From Nocardiopsis metallicus (GTDB taxonomy: Bacteria; Actinomycetota; Actinomycetes; Streptosporangiales; Streptosporangiaceae): DNA of 64,000 bases. Shown piece by piece: positions 8,909-17,434 of the stretch. Position 1 is the first letter of the stretch. Each line of letters starts with the position of its first letter. Location: NCBI RefSeq assembly GCF_014201115.1, contig NZ_JACHDO010000001.1, forward strand, positions 1,364,001 to 1,428,000, written 5' to 3'. The notes under the pieces are model-generated. The model was not told the origin of the DNA, did no database searches, and saw only the letters and a list, made by a program, of their open reading frames with translations. Both the position numbers and the translations under genes were made by a program.

Positions 8909-9964
8909 TCAGTCGGCCCCGGGGACCAGGACGGCTGCTCCGGCGAACCGGCCCGCCTTGAGGTCCTTGAGCGCCTGCTGTGCCTGTCCGAGCGGGTACG
9001 CCGTGACGGTCACCGAGACACCGGCACGGTCGGCCTCCTCAAGGAAGGCGCGGCCGTCGGCCCGGGTGTTGGAGGTGACGCTGCGCAGTTCCCGTTCCTG
9101 GAACAGGTGCTCCTGGTAGTTGAGCGGGGGCACGTCGCTCAGGTGGATCCCGGCCACGGACAGCACCCCGCCCCGGTCGAGCGCGCTCAGCGCGACGGGG
9201 ACCAGCTCGCCGACCGGGGCGAACAGGATCGCGGAGTCGAGCTTCTCCGGCGGTTGGTCGTAGGCGCCCCGTGCCGAGGACGCGCCGAGTTCGAGGGCGA
9301 GCCTCCGCGCCGCTTCGTCGCGGGTGAGCACGTGCAGCCGAGCCCCTCGCGCCAGGGCGACCTGGGCGGCCAGGTGGGCGCTGCCGCCGAAGCCGTAGAC
9401 GCCCAGACGGCCGCCCTCGGGCAGGCGGGCGCGCTCCAGGGCCCGGTAGCCGATGATGCCCGCGCACAGCAGCGGCGCGGTCCCTCGTGGGTCGGCCCCG
9501 GCGGGGAGGCGGTAGGCGTAGGCGGCCGGGGCCGTGGTGTACTCGGCGTATCCGCCGTCGGCGTCCCAGCCCGTGTAGCGCGAACGCGGGCACAGGTTCT
9601 CCTCACCCCGCAGGCAGAACCGGCACCGCCCGCAGGTGTGGCGGAGCCAGGCCACGCCCACCAGCGAGCCGACCGGAGCGCCCTGTGCGTCGCGGCCCGT
9701 GCCGACCACCTCACCGACGACCTCGTGTCCGGGCACCACCCGGGGCCGGCGTACCGGCAGGTCACCCTCGCTGACGTGCAGGTCGGTGCGGCACACACCG
9801 CAGGCCAGGACACGAATCAGCAGCTCGTCCGGTCCTGGCTCGGGCACCGGCCTGCGCACCGGGCGCAGGGGCTCGGACTCGATGGGTCCGGGTTCGGCCA
9901 CCTCCCAGGCGGCCATGGTATCCGTGACGAACTCGGCCGTTGCGTACCCGGTCTTCGTGGACAT
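8909..9964 (-). CDS. Zinc-dependent alcohol dehydrogenase (MDR family)
   Basis: A 351-residue medium-chain dehydrogenase. Catalytic-zinc ligands appear in [11 protein letters not shown] and [10 protein letters not shown]. The structural-zinc lobe [15 protein letters not shown] has all four Cys, and the nucleotide-binding loop reads [13 protein letters not shown]. The [13 protein letters not shown] segment matches the AdhP/AdhA-like branch active on ethanol and short alcohols. It is the last gene of a run HAD - GH65 - CBS - ADH, starting 6 nt after the CBS stop, so it is probably cotranscribed. The grouping resembles actinomycete low-oxygen/dormancy gene sets, where such dehydrogenases could help dispose of reductant; that link is inference. 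Confidence 0.88.
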   Translation of the reverse strand: MSTKTGYATAEFVTDTMAAWEVAEPGPIESEPLRPVRRPVPEPGPDELLIRVLACGVCRTDLHVSEGDLPVRRPRVVPGHEVVGEVVGTGRDAQGAPVGSLVGVAWLRHTCGRCRFCLRGEENLCPRSRYTGWDADGGYAEYTTAPAAYAYRLPAGADPRGTAPLLCAGIIGYRALERARLPEGGRLGVYGFGGSAHLAAQVALARGARLHVLTRDEAARRLALELGASSARGAYDQPPEKLDSAILFAPVGELVPVALSALDRGGVLSVAGIHLSDVPPLNYQEHLFQERELRSVTSNTRADGRAFLEEADRAGVSVTVTAYPLGQAQQALKDLKAGRFAGAAVLVPGAD

Positions 9965-9970
9965 GATCGC

Positions 9971-10639
9971 CTACCCTTCGTCGGCCGGTGCCGAGTGCGT
10001 GCCCGTCGCGGTCTCCTCAGCGCTGGCGGTTTCCTCGGCCCCGTCGGTGACCAGTACCCGGTTCACCCCCGGTACCGTCCGGGCCACCAGGGCGAGCAGC
10101 CCCTGTTCGGCGGCGTTGGCGCCGGGCGCGGAAATCCGCGCCGTGCCCGCGGTGACGGCGGCCTTCCATCCCTTGACGTAGGGCGCCCCCACGGACAGCG
10201 CTTCGTCCAGGGCAGCCTCGACGTGGGCGTCGGGGCTGCTGTGGGCGCGCAGGAGGTCGGTACGGCCGACCAGACCGACCAGACGGCCGTCCCGAACCAC
10301 GGGTACGGTCCGGATGCGTTCGCGCACCATGAGCTCGGTCAGCTCGGCCACGTCGCGGTTCTCCCGGGTCGTGACCACATTGCGGGTCATCACCTCCCCC
10401 ACGGTGCGCGGCGGGTCCTGTCGGGGTTCGGGCCCGCGTACCGCCGTGGCCCGGGGGTCGGTCAGGAAACCGCGGCGCAGGAGGTCGATCTCGGTCACGA
10501 TCCCCACCAGTTCGCCCGCGCGGTCCACCACGGGGGCGGCGATCACCCCCTGTGCCACGAACTCCGCCGCGGCCTCGCGGATCGAGCTCTCCTCGGTCAA
10601 CAGCACAGTCGGGGTGCGCATGACCTGTGCGACCAGCAT
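9971..10639 (-). CDS. Tandem CBS-domain protein
   Basis: A 222-residue soluble protein. Two CBS motifs are visible: residues about 1-60 (MRTPTVLLTEESSIREAAAEF, then GIVTEIDLLRRG) and about 80-140 (MTRNVVTTRENRDVAELTELM, then GLVGRTDLLRA). A C-terminal BON-like segment (VEAALDEAL...GTARISAPGAN...ALVARTVPGVNRVLV) follows. CBS pairs bind adenosyl nucleotides and would sense energy charge. A strong AGGAGG precedes the ATG. It lies between the GH65 and alcohol dehydrogenase genes in the same run. The partner it regulates is unknown. Confidence 0.85.
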   Translation of the reverse strand: MLVAQVMRTPTVLLTEESSIREAAAEFVAQGVIAAPVVDRAGELVGIVTEIDLLRRGFLTDPRATAVRGPEPRQDPPRTVGEVMTRNVVTTRENRDVAELTELMVRERIRTVPVVRDGRLVGLVGRTDLLRAHSSPDAHVEAALDEALSVGAPYVKGWKAAVTAGTARISAPGANAAEQGLLALVARTVPGVNRVLVTDGAEETASAEETATGTHSAPADEG

Positions 10640-10684
10640 GGGAGCGCCTCCTTCAGGTTCGGCCCGGACGGTCCGGGCGGATCT

Positions 10685-13069
10685 TCAGCGGATGGGCAGC
10701 GAGCACGAGGTCCCCGGTGCCACGGTGGCCGTACGCGACTTGACCCGCACCTCCAGGGGCGGCAGGTCCGACGGCGGCACCCGGACCTCCACCCGGTCCC
10801 GGAACAGGCGCAGACGGATACCCCAGTGCCCCCGGTAGCGCAGCTCGAAGGAGAGTTCGTCGAGCTCGGCGGGCAGCAGCGGGCTCAGGTCAAGGACGCC
10901 GCCGCGGGTACTCAGGCCGCTGTAGCAGCGGGTGAGAAGGTCCACGGTGCCCGCCATGGCCCCCAGGTGCACGCCCTCGGCGGTGGTGCCGCCCTGGGTG
11001 TCGTCGATGTCGGAGCGCAGCGCCTCGCGGAAGAACCGCCACGAGTGCTCGCGGTCGGTACGGGCGAGCACCCAGGAGTGCACCACGGAGCTGAGGGTGG
11101 AGCCGTGGGAGGTGCGCTCCAGGTAGTAGGCGACGGTGCGCGGGATCAGTCCGGGGTCGACCGGGTAGCCCAACCGTCTGAGGGTGTCGCCGAGCTCCTC
11201 CGCTGGCAGCAGGTAGAAGAGCATGAGCACGTCGGCCTGTTTGGCCGCTTTGTAGCGGTCGCAGTTGTCGCCCCGCGATTCCAGGATCCGGTCGAGGCGC
11301 CGGATGTCCCCGTACTCCGCGCGCAGTCCCGCCCAGTCCAGTTCCCGCAAGTGCTCGTAACCCGCGAACTGGCTGATCACCCCGTCGTGGAAGGGCACCC
11401 GCAAGGTGCGGGTCAGCACGACGAACCGTTCCAGTTCCTCCTCGCCCAGACCGATCTCCGCGGCCAGTTCCCGGCGCCGTGCCGTGGGCAGGGCCTCCAG
11501 GGCGTCGAGGGCGCGCAGCAGCACCCAGGCGGTCATGACGTTGGTGTAGGCGTTGTCGTCCAGGCCGGGGCCGGCGCGGTCGGGGTAGCCCTGGTGGTAC
11601 TCGTCGGGGCCCATGACACCCCGGATGACGTGCCGGCCCAGGCCGGGGTCGTAGACGGCCAGGTCCGCCAGGGCGCGGGCGGTCTCCAGCAGCAGTTCGG
11701 CGCCGAAGTCGGCGAGGAAGCCGGGGTCGCCGGTGGCCCGGTGGTGCTGCCACACGTTGTAGGCGATCGCGACGTTCACGTGGCGTTGCAGGTGGGAGTG
11801 GTCGGGCAACCAGCGGCCCGACATCGGGTTCAGGTGGGCGCGCTGGGTCTCCTCACGGCCGTCGCTGCCGCTCTGCCAGGGGAAGAGCGCTCCCCTCAGA
11901 CCCTTCTCGCGGGCGGCGGCCCGCGCCTTGGGCAGTCTGCGCCACCGGTGGCGCAGCAGGGCACGGGCGGTCTCGGGGAAGTGCAGGTCCAAGAACGGGA
12001 AGACGAACACCTCGTCCCAGAAGACGTGCCCGCGGTAGGCCTCCCCGTGCAGTCCCCGGGCGGGGACCCCCGCGTCCAGGTCGACGATGTGCGGGGACAG
12101 GACCTGGAGCAGATGGAACAGGTGCAGGTTGAGCACGCGCTGGTCGCCCTCGTCGCCCACGTCCACCGAACACCGGTTCCACAGGTGCCGCCAGGCCAGT
12201 GCGTGCTCCGTGCGGAGCTGGTCGAAGCCCGGAGCCGATCCCACCCTCTCGCGGGCCGCCGTGAGCGGGTCGCTGACAGCCGTGTCGCGCGAGGTGTGCA
12301 GGGCCACGGTGGTGGTGACGGTCACCTCCGTCCCCTGGGTGAGTTCGATGCCCAGCTCGGCGGTGACCAGGTCGTGGTGGGTTCCGACCCGTCCCGAGGC
12401 CGGTGCGGGGCCATGAGCGACCCGGGTACGCGCTGCCATGGCGAGCGTGATGTCCGAAGCGCTGGTGCGCGCCAGCAGCCAGGTCAGGTCGGGGGTGGCG
12501 CCACCGCTCCCGCGGGCGCGCAGGTGGTGTCCGTCCAACTGCCGGTAGCGAGCCACGCCGTCGTTGGTCACCCGCCCGTCCAGGCCGGAGCGGACCGTGA
12601 GGGTCCCGGACCAGTTCCGGGGCAGGAAGGTCGTCTCGACCGCGGCCAGGTGGGGGTCGGCCATCGAGACCAGGCTGCGCTGGCACACCCGGGTGCTACG
12701 CCCGTCGTCCTCGGTCACGAGGAAGGTGCGCGTGAGCAGGCCCCGGAGCATGTCCAGCTCGGTCCGCTGCTCCCGGACGCGCGGGTCGCCGCCGGCCAGC
12801 CAGGGTGAACCGGGCAGGTGGAAGGTGAGGCAGAGCCAGTCGGGGGCGTTGACCAGGTCCTCGTTCTCCACCGCCCGCCCGTCGACGCGGGACACGAGGC
12901 GGTTGTAGCACCCGGCGACGTAGGTGCCGGGGTAGTGGACCCCGTCCGCCCGCGCCTCGGGGGCCGCGCCGCGGGTGGCGAAGTACCCGTTGCCCAGGGT
13001 GCGCAGGGCTTCGCGCCGACCCTCTTCCTCGGGGGCGAAGCCCTCGTGGACCAGCGTCCACGCGCTCAC
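10685..13069 (-). CDS. Glycoside hydrolase family 65 (disaccharide phosphorylase-like)
   Basis: A 794-residue protein of the size of GH65 trehalose/maltose/kojibiose phosphorylases. The N-terminal TLGNGYFATRGAAPE, the central VFWDEVFVFPF and the catalytic-acid motif GVMGPDEYHQGYPD (Glu about residue 490) followed by DDNAYTNVM identify the (alpha/alpha)6 catalytic barrel; the C-terminal beta-sandwich follows. The GTG start overlaps the upstream HAD gene by 4 nt (GTGA). The fused logic with a beta-phosphoglucomutase-like HAD suggests phosphorolysis to beta-glucose-1-phosphate and isomerisation to glucose-6-phosphate. Which disaccharide is used, or whether it is a hydrolase, cannot be decided from motifs. 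Confidence 0.88.
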   Translation of the reverse strand: MSAWTLVHEGFAPEEEGRREALRTLGNGYFATRGAAPEARADGVHYPGTYVAGCYNRLVSRVDGRAVENEDLVNAPDWLCLTFHLPGSPWLAGGDPRVREQRTELDMLRGLLTRTFLVTEDDGRSTRVCQRSLVSMADPHLAAVETTFLPRNWSGTLTVRSGLDGRVTNDGVARYRQLDGHHLRARGSGGATPDLTWLLARTSASDITLAMAARTRVAHGPAPASGRVGTHHDLVTAELGIELTQGTEVTVTTTVALHTSRDTAVSDPLTAARERVGSAPGFDQLRTEHALAWRHLWNRCSVDVGDEGDQRVLNLHLFHLLQVLSPHIVDLDAGVPARGLHGEAYRGHVFWDEVFVFPFLDLHFPETARALLRHRWRRLPKARAAAREKGLRGALFPWQSGSDGREETQRAHLNPMSGRWLPDHSHLQRHVNVAIAYNVWQHHRATGDPGFLADFGAELLLETARALADLAVYDPGLGRHVIRGVMGPDEYHQGYPDRAGPGLDDNAYTNVMTAWVLLRALDALEALPTARRRELAAEIGLGEEELERFVVLTRTLRVPFHDGVISQFAGYEHLRELDWAGLRAEYGDIRRLDRILESRGDNCDRYKAAKQADVLMLFYLLPAEELGDTLRRLGYPVDPGLIPRTVAYYLERTSHGSTLSSVVHSWVLARTDREHSWRFFREALRSDIDDTQGGTTAEGVHLGAMAGTVDLLTRCYSGLSTRGGVLDLSPLLPAELDELSFELRYRGHWGIRLRLFRDRVEVRVPPSDLPPLEVRVKSRTATVAPGTSCSLPIR

Positions 13070-13842
13070 CGCGAAGCCGCCTCGATCCGCAGCTCGGCCA
13101 GGTCGGTGACGACGACGTCGGCGCCGTACCGGTACAACTGTTCCCGGCGTCCCGCTGCGTTGGAGGCCGACCTGTCCACGCCGACGACCAGCCCGAACCC
13201 GCCGCGCGCCCCGGCCGTCACCCCCGACAGCGCGTCCTCCACCACCGCCGTCCGGGATGCGGGCCGGCCCAGCCTGCGCGCGGCCTCCAGGAAGAGGGCG
13301 GGGTCCGGTTTGCCGGGCAGGCCGAGCCGGGCCGCCTCGACTCCGTCGACGCGGGCGTCGAACAGGTCGGCGGCCCCGGCGGCTTCCAGGACCACGGAGC
13401 AGTTGCGGCTGGCGGTGACCACCGCGACGCCCGCTCCTGCGGCGCGCAGGGCGCGGACCAGGTCCAGGGTGGAGGGGAAGGCCCTCACCCCGTGGGCGGC
13501 TACCTGTTCGAGGAAGAAGCGGTCCTTGTCACGGGCCAGTGAGGCGACACTGGGGGTACCGGAGTGCCCCTCCGAGGTCTCGGGGAGGTTGATCCGGCGG
13601 GCGGCGAGGAAAGCGCGGACGCCGTCGGTGCGGGAACGGCCGTCCAGGTGGGTGAGGTAGTCGCCGACAGGGTCGAAGGGCCGCGTGTTCGGGCCCGGCT
13701 CCAGCGTGCTCAGCAGGGTGTCGAAGGTTCGCTGCCACGCGGCGGCGTGCACGGAGGCGGTGTCGGTGACGACCCCGTCCATGTCGAAGGCGACCGCCTC
13801 GATCTCGGTCAGGAAAAGAGCGGGTCTCCTGCTGTTCGTCAC
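13066..13842 (-). CDS. HAD-superfamily beta-phosphoglucomutase-like protein
   Basis: A 258-residue HAD protein. Motif I is DMDGVVTDTASVHAAAW, with nucleophile and acid Asp and the V-T-D-T-A-x-x-H-xx-AW cap region typical of beta-phosphoglucomutase. Motif II is VVTASRN, motif III Lys in LPGKPDPALF, and motif IV VVEDALSGVTAGARGGF. Beta-PGM converts beta-glucose-1-phosphate to glucose-6-phosphate. Its stop overlaps the GH65 start, supporting a joint pathway. The GTG start is preceded by GGAGG at 10 nt. A phosphatase role cannot be excluded. Confidence 0.85.
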   Translation of the reverse strand: MTNSRRPALFLTEIEAVAFDMDGVVTDTASVHAAAWQRTFDTLLSTLEPGPNTRPFDPVGDYLTHLDGRSRTDGVRAFLAARRINLPETSEGHSGTPSVASLARDKDRFFLEQVAAHGVRAFPSTLDLVRALRAAGAGVAVVTASRNCSVVLEAAGAADLFDARVDGVEAARLGLPGKPDPALFLEAARRLGRPASRTAVVEDALSGVTAGARGGFGLVVGVDRSASNAAGRREQLYRYGADVVVTDLAELRIEAASR

Positions 13843-14384
13843 TGCTGCACCACCTCCGCGGCACCGGTCCGTGGTCGGTAGGGCCTCGCCTGCGCGTACA
13901 CGTCCGGGCTATCAGCCTCACACCACAGGCGGGGCCGGACCAGGGACCTGGGGCACACGCCCTACCGGCCTTTCGGCCCGGATCGGCTGCCGACCGGCTC
14001 GCCCCTGCCGGGGCCTGTGTTGCTCATACCCACGGGTCCGGACGAGTGCACGCCCCGCGCGGAGCCGATGGGTAACGGGGCGCCACTGATGGCTCGTGCC
14101 TCGCGCGGGCCCGGGCGCTGAGCCGAGCTCTCACTCGGCCCCTCTGACCCGCACCGGTCCGGGCGCGGCGGGCACCCCGACCTTCACGCGGTGGCGCCCG
14201 GGGTCGCCGCCGCCCAGCTGGGTGGGGGCGCGGACACCGTGACCGCCGAGGGCGCGGACCGGCGGAGAACGCCGCCGGCGTGTATGGGACCGGCGCGCAC
14301 GAGAGGTGAGCGGCAGACAAGGAGGGGGCGGTGGCCGGGCGAACCGGTCACCGCCCCCTCCTGTTTCCCATGGCCCGGCCCGGC
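13843..14384. other. Gene-free region upstream of the HAD-GH65 operon
   Basis: No convincing gene is seen. The stretch near 13965-13981 contains CCGGCC-TTTC-GGCCCGG, a G/C-rich dyad about 125 nt upstream of the HAD start. It loosely resembles the GGCC-spacer-GGCC boxes reported for actinomycete dormancy response regulators (DevR/OsdR), which would fit the gene set downstream. This is a weak visual match. The right part contains the anti-sigma terminator described separately. Confidence 0.3.
14320..14362 (-). terminator. Strong terminator hairpin after anti-sigma gene
   Basis: A perfect 14-bp stem (AGGAGGGGGCGGTG / CACCGCCCCCTCCT) with a 15-nt loop that can itself form a short stem lies 22 nt after the anti-sigma stop. 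No T tract follows on the minus strand, as is common in G+C-rich actinomycetes. Confidence 0.65.
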
Positions 14385-15080
14385 TCAGAAGGTGATGCTC
14401 ACGAACTCCGTGTCGGCCGTGTTGCGCACCACCACCGAGGCCACGTCCCGCGGGTCGATGTCGGCGAACCCGCCGGGGCGGCTGCCCTCGGCCTCCGCTT
14501 CGGCGGAGACCGTCCAGACGGCGGCGACCTCGGTGCGGCCGTCCTCGGTGAGGATGACCAGCTCGCACTCCTCGCCCTCCGGGATGCCGGTGATGAACGA
14601 CTGGAGCCGCAGGCCCGCGCCTTCGGGTTCCAGCCGCATGGTGGCGCTCGCCCCGGTGTCCGGGTTCTCCTGCGCCGCGATCACGGTTCCCGCCGCCAGC
14701 TGGGTCACCTCCCCCTGCTCCGGTGCGGGCGCCGACGCCCGTCCGACGACGCCCCCGACCCCGGCGAGAACGGCTCCGGCCAGGACCGCGGCCAAGGCCA
14801 GGCGCAGTGCGCGTCGGCGGCGGCCGACGGCGCGTTCGGTCCCAGCCCGCTCGACCGTGGCGCGCAGCAGGGCCGCGCCTCCCTCGGGCGGAGGCCCGTC
14901 CAACAGGGCTTCGGGGGGCAGTTCCCCCAGGGTGTCGCGGACGGCGTTCAGCTCGCGCAGCTCCGCCCGGCACGGTTCACAGCCCGCGAGGTGGGCCGCC
15001 AGGGAGGCGGCCTCTTCCGCGTTCAGCGTGCCCAGGGCGTAGGCGCCCAACGGCTTCGGGTCGTGGTTACCTGCTGCCAT
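14385..15080 (-). CDS. Anti-sigma factor, RskA-like, zinc-finger N-terminus
   Basis: A 231-residue protein. The N-terminal ZAS-type zinc finger (LAAHLAGCEPCRAEL: His-x3-Cys-x2-Cys, residues about 29-36) is followed by a linker and one transmembrane helix (ALRLALAAVLAGAVLAGVGGVVG). An extracytoplasmic RskA domain follows (GTVIAAQENPDTGASATMRLEP...VAAVWTVSA). It would hold the neighbouring ECF sigma factor at the membrane and release it on an envelope signal, probably by regulated proteolysis. It starts 4 nt after the sigma-factor stop. The trigger is unknown. Confidence 0.9.
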   Translation of the reverse strand: MAAGNHDPKPLGAYALGTLNAEEAASLAAHLAGCEPCRAELRELNAVRDTLGELPPEALLDGPPPEGGAALLRATVERAGTERAVGRRRRALRLALAAVLAGAVLAGVGGVVGRASAPAPEQGEVTQLAAGTVIAAQENPDTGASATMRLEPEGAGLRLQSFITGIPEGEECELVILTEDGRTEVAAVWTVSAEAEAEGSRPGGFADIDPRDVASVVVRNTADTEFVSITF

Positions 15081-15084
15081 CTGG

Positions 15085-15627
15085 TCACCCCTTCCCTGAC
15101 GGTGTGCGGCTGCCGAAACGGCGTCTGAGCGCCTGGAGGGCGTGGTGGGATCGTGACTTGACCGTACCCGGCGGTATCCCCAGTGTCTGGGCGGTTTCCG
15201 CGACGCTGCGCCTGCGGAAATACACTTCCATCAGGACCGCGCGGTGGTCCTCGGAGAGACTCTCCAGCGCCTCCATCACCACCATCGAGTCCACCACGGA
15301 GTCGGCGTGGTCGTCCTGTGTCGGCTCGGCCCCCGCGACCGGGGCCACCTCCGCGGGCCGTGCCTGGAGGGCTCTGACCCGGTCGATGACGATGTTGCGC
15401 GCCACGGTCAGCAGCCAGCCGCGGACCGATCCCTTGGAGTTCACCAGCGCGTCGGGGTTGCGCCAGGCCCTGATGAGGGTCTCCTGGACGACGTCCTCGG
15501 CCGCGGCCCGGTCACCGGTCAGGCGGGTGGCGTAGGCGATCAGGGCCCTGCCGTGCTCGTTGTAGAGCGAACGGATCAGCGCCTCGTCCTCGGCTTCGCG
15601 CCGACGACGCGATCCCCACAACGCCAT
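15085..15627 (-). CDS. ECF RNA polymerase sigma factor
   Basis: A 180-residue ECF sigma factor with region 2 (LYNEHGRALIAYATRLTGDRAAAEDVVQETLIRAWRN) and region 4 (ESLSEDHRAVLMEVYFRRRSVAETAQTLGIPPGTVKSRSHHALQALRRRF). The ATG is chosen for its AAGGAGG ribosome binding site; an upstream frame extension has no such site. It is cotranscribed with an RskA-type anti-sigma factor. A shared box (GGATT-N4-TCGCAACCC) lies 44 nt upstream of this gene and 30 nt upstream of the neighbouring lipoprotein gene, suggesting autoregulation and a local target. Confidence 0.93.
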   Translation of the reverse strand: MALWGSRRRREAEDEALIRSLYNEHGRALIAYATRLTGDRAAAEDVVQETLIRAWRNPDALVNSKGSVRGWLLTVARNIVIDRVRALQARPAEVAPVAGAEPTQDDHADSVVDSMVVMEALESLSEDHRAVLMEVYFRRRSVAETAQTLGIPPGTVKSRSHHALQALRRRFGSRTPSGKG

Positions 15628-15670
15628 CCATCCCTCCTCCTTCGACGGTAGGACCCCAAGCTTTGCGGAG

Positions 15671-15690
15671 CGGGGTTGCGAGCGCAATCC
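15671..15690 (-). promoter_or_regulatory. Putative ECF promoter box before sigma factor gene
   Basis: Read on the minus strand this is GGATT-GCGC-TCGCAACCCC. It matches the box at 16831-16850 at 16 of 18 core positions, and both precede genes of one module. The conserved CAACC core is typical of ECF -35 elements; a clear -10 was not agreed between the two sites. Confidence 0.45.
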
Positions 15691-15811
15691 CTCTGGAGGA
15701 TCGAGGCGAGGTATGTCGGCAGGAGCGGAGTCGGAGGACGGGCGGGGGCCTCTGGACGGGGGAGGGAGTCGGCCCCCGCCCAGAGGCCGCGGGTACGCGC
15801 TGTGCGCGGGG

Positions 15812-16801
15812 TCAGTAGCCGCTGCCGGAGTCGTCATCGTCGCCGTAGCCGCTGTCACTGTCGCCGGTATCGTCGTTGCCGGCGTTACCGCTGTCGGCTC
15901 CGCCGCCGGCGATCGCGCCCTCCGGGGTGACCGCGTACCAGACGTCGCCCACCCCGTGGCCGTTGACCTCGCCGGGGGCGTTGTCCTCGGCGTAGCGGTA
16001 GAGCGCCCATCCGTTCAGGGTCACCTGGGACAGCCGGTGTTCCCGCTCCACCTCGCCGAACAGGGCGGTGTCGAGGCCCTGGCCGAAGTCGAACTGGGAC
16101 ATGGCCAGCACCGGGGGCCAGATCTCGGCGCATTCGTCGAAGCAGGTCGCCTCGGGCGGGTTGGCGGAGTCCTCCTCGAAGCGGTACAGGGTGAAGCCCT
16201 CGTCGTCGACCACGATGTCGCCCAGTTCCGGATCCTGCCGCACCTGGAAGCCCTGCGGGCAGTAGCCCTCGGTCCAGGGCTCGTCCTGGGCCTTGGTGCC
16301 CACCGGGCTCGCGGCGTACCAGGCCTCCTGGGCTCCCTCCCCGTTGGTGTCGCCGGGACCGGCGTCGGCCGCGTGGCGGTACAGCGGCCATCCGTCCAGG
16401 GTGACCTGCTCGATGCCGTCCTCGCGTTCGAAGCTGTCCAACAACTCGTCGCCGCCGGGGATCGTCATCTCCTGCGCCGCGGCGACCGGGATCCAGTTGT
16501 CGGCGCAGTCGCCGTAGCAGGCCGAGGACTCCTCGTCCGGGGAGTCCTCGTCGAAGCGGTACAGGGTGTGACCGGCGGCGTCGGTGACCAGCTCGCCGAG
16601 GGTCTCGTGCCCCCGCAGGACCAGGTTCAGCACGCCGTCGGCGATGCCGGTGTCCTCGACCCCGGTGTCTGCGGCAGGCTGCTCCTGCGGAGGGTCCGCG
16701 GCATAGGGGTCGGTGGTGGTCGGGGCGGCGTTCCCGCAGCCGGTGAGCAGTGCCAGGCCGAGCGCTCCCGCGGCCAGGGAGTGGAACCTCTTCGCACGCA
16801 T
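15812..16801 (-). CDS. Lipoprotein with two secreted-repeat (COG4315-type) domains
   Basis: A 329-residue exported lipoprotein. The signal peptide ends in lipobox LLTGCGN. Two copies of a repeat follow: HTLYRFDEDSPDEESSACYGDCADNW and FTLYRFEEDSANPPEATCFDECAEIW. Each has the Thr-Leu-Tyr-Arg-Phe strand, a Cys pair and a Trp, and each is followed by a second half ending WPLYRHAADAGPGDTNGEG or WALYRYAEDNAPGEVNGHG. The C-terminus is an Asp/Gly/Ser-rich tail (GDSDSGYGDDDDSGSGY). Members of this family are often ECF targets in actinomycetes; the box upstream supports control by the adjacent sigma factor. Biochemical function is unknown. Confidence 0.85.
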   Translation of the reverse strand: MRAKRFHSLAAGALGLALLTGCGNAAPTTTDPYAADPPQEQPAADTGVEDTGIADGVLNLVLRGHETLGELVTDAAGHTLYRFDEDSPDEESSACYGDCADNWIPVAAAQEMTIPGGDELLDSFEREDGIEQVTLDGWPLYRHAADAGPGDTNGEGAQEAWYAASPVGTKAQDEPWTEGYCPQGFQVRQDPELGDIVVDDEGFTLYRFEEDSANPPEATCFDECAEIWPPVLAMSQFDFGQGLDTALFGEVEREHRLSQVTLNGWALYRYAEDNAPGEVNGHGVGDVWYAVTPEGAIAGGGADSGNAGNDDTGDSDSGYGDDDDSGSGY

Positions 16802-16830
16802 GCTTCGCGTCCTTCCGTCGTTTCCCGTTC

Positions 16831-16850
16831 CGGGTTGCGATCAGAATCCG
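16831..16850 (-). promoter_or_regulatory. Putative ECF promoter box before lipoprotein gene
   Basis: Minus-strand GGATT-CTGA-TCGCAACCCGG lies 30 nt before the lipoprotein start and matches the box at 15671-15690. Confidence 0.45.
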
Positions 16851-17041
16851 CGGCTGCTGAGTCCCGACCCGAAGTTTCGTTGTCACCCGGTACACGGATG
16901 CTCGACGGGTTCGGTTCAGTTTTTCTCAGAGGTTTTTTCAGGAGGGATGTGAGCAGGCACAACGGTTCTCCTCTGCTGTTTCGCGTGGCCCTCGACGGCG
17001 CGCGGGTGCGGCAGGAGCTCAGGCGGTCGCAGCGCGGGCGA

Positions 17042-17075
17042 CTACCCGTGGCTGAAGCCACGGGCTCGCGGGTAG
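17042..17075 (+). mobile_element. IS200/IS605-type right-end hairpin, solitary remnant
   Basis: CCCGTGGC-TGAA-GCCACGGG forms a perfect 8-bp tetraloop hairpin. It is bracketed by CTACCC and GGGTAG, which can alternatively pair with each other. This nested arrangement is the signature of the right end of TnpB-carrying IS605 elements in actinomycetes, which doubles as the 3' scaffold of the TnpB guide RNA. No tnpB reading frame is found on either side, so this looks like a relic or a non-autonomous end. Confidence 0.5.
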
Positions 17076-17434
17076 GCGCCCACCTGGCAGGTGGAGCCGG
17101 CCTCCGCGTCCAGCACCCCTCCTATCGTCACCCAGGAGCAGGGGACCGGTCCCACCCGGAGCGAATCGGGGCCGGGAGCACACCATGCTCGTGTCGGGGG
17201 ACGACGAGCAGCCGCCGTCCTGACCCGATGGCCCCCGGTCACCGATCCACCCGCAGGGTCAGTTCGCTCAGGCCCGGACCGCTCAGCCCCTTGAGGTCGG
17301 CTGCCAGCGCGGCGTGTTCGGTGGCGATGAGTCGCTTGGGGGCGGCGGTCTCTATTTTCGGGTACGGACTGACGGGGACAATTTCCGGGCACTTCGGAAA
17401 TCTACGACATAAAGGCGGCGGTTCTGTTGGCTCC
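17076..17434. other. Gene-poor region with possible decayed coding tail
   Basis: No complete gene is seen. On the minus strand a frame from about 17434 down to a TGA at 17239-17241 reads plausible protein (APKRLIATEHAALAADLKGL then LSELTLRVDR), but it has no start of its own and runs out-of-frame into the cupin gene upstream. It may be the tail of a lost gene. The function is not recognised. Confidence 0.25.

Noticed and set aside
8672..12808. Very long open frame on the plus strand opposite the ADH, CBS and GH65 genes
   Set aside because: It is a G+C-rich shadow: its translation is low-complexity (Gly/Gln/Arg/His rich) without any domain, and three well-conserved genes occupy the other strand.
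13965..13981. Firm DevR/OsdR box
   Set aside because: Only a general GGCC dyad in G+C-rich DNA; kept as a weak remark instead of a regulatory feature.
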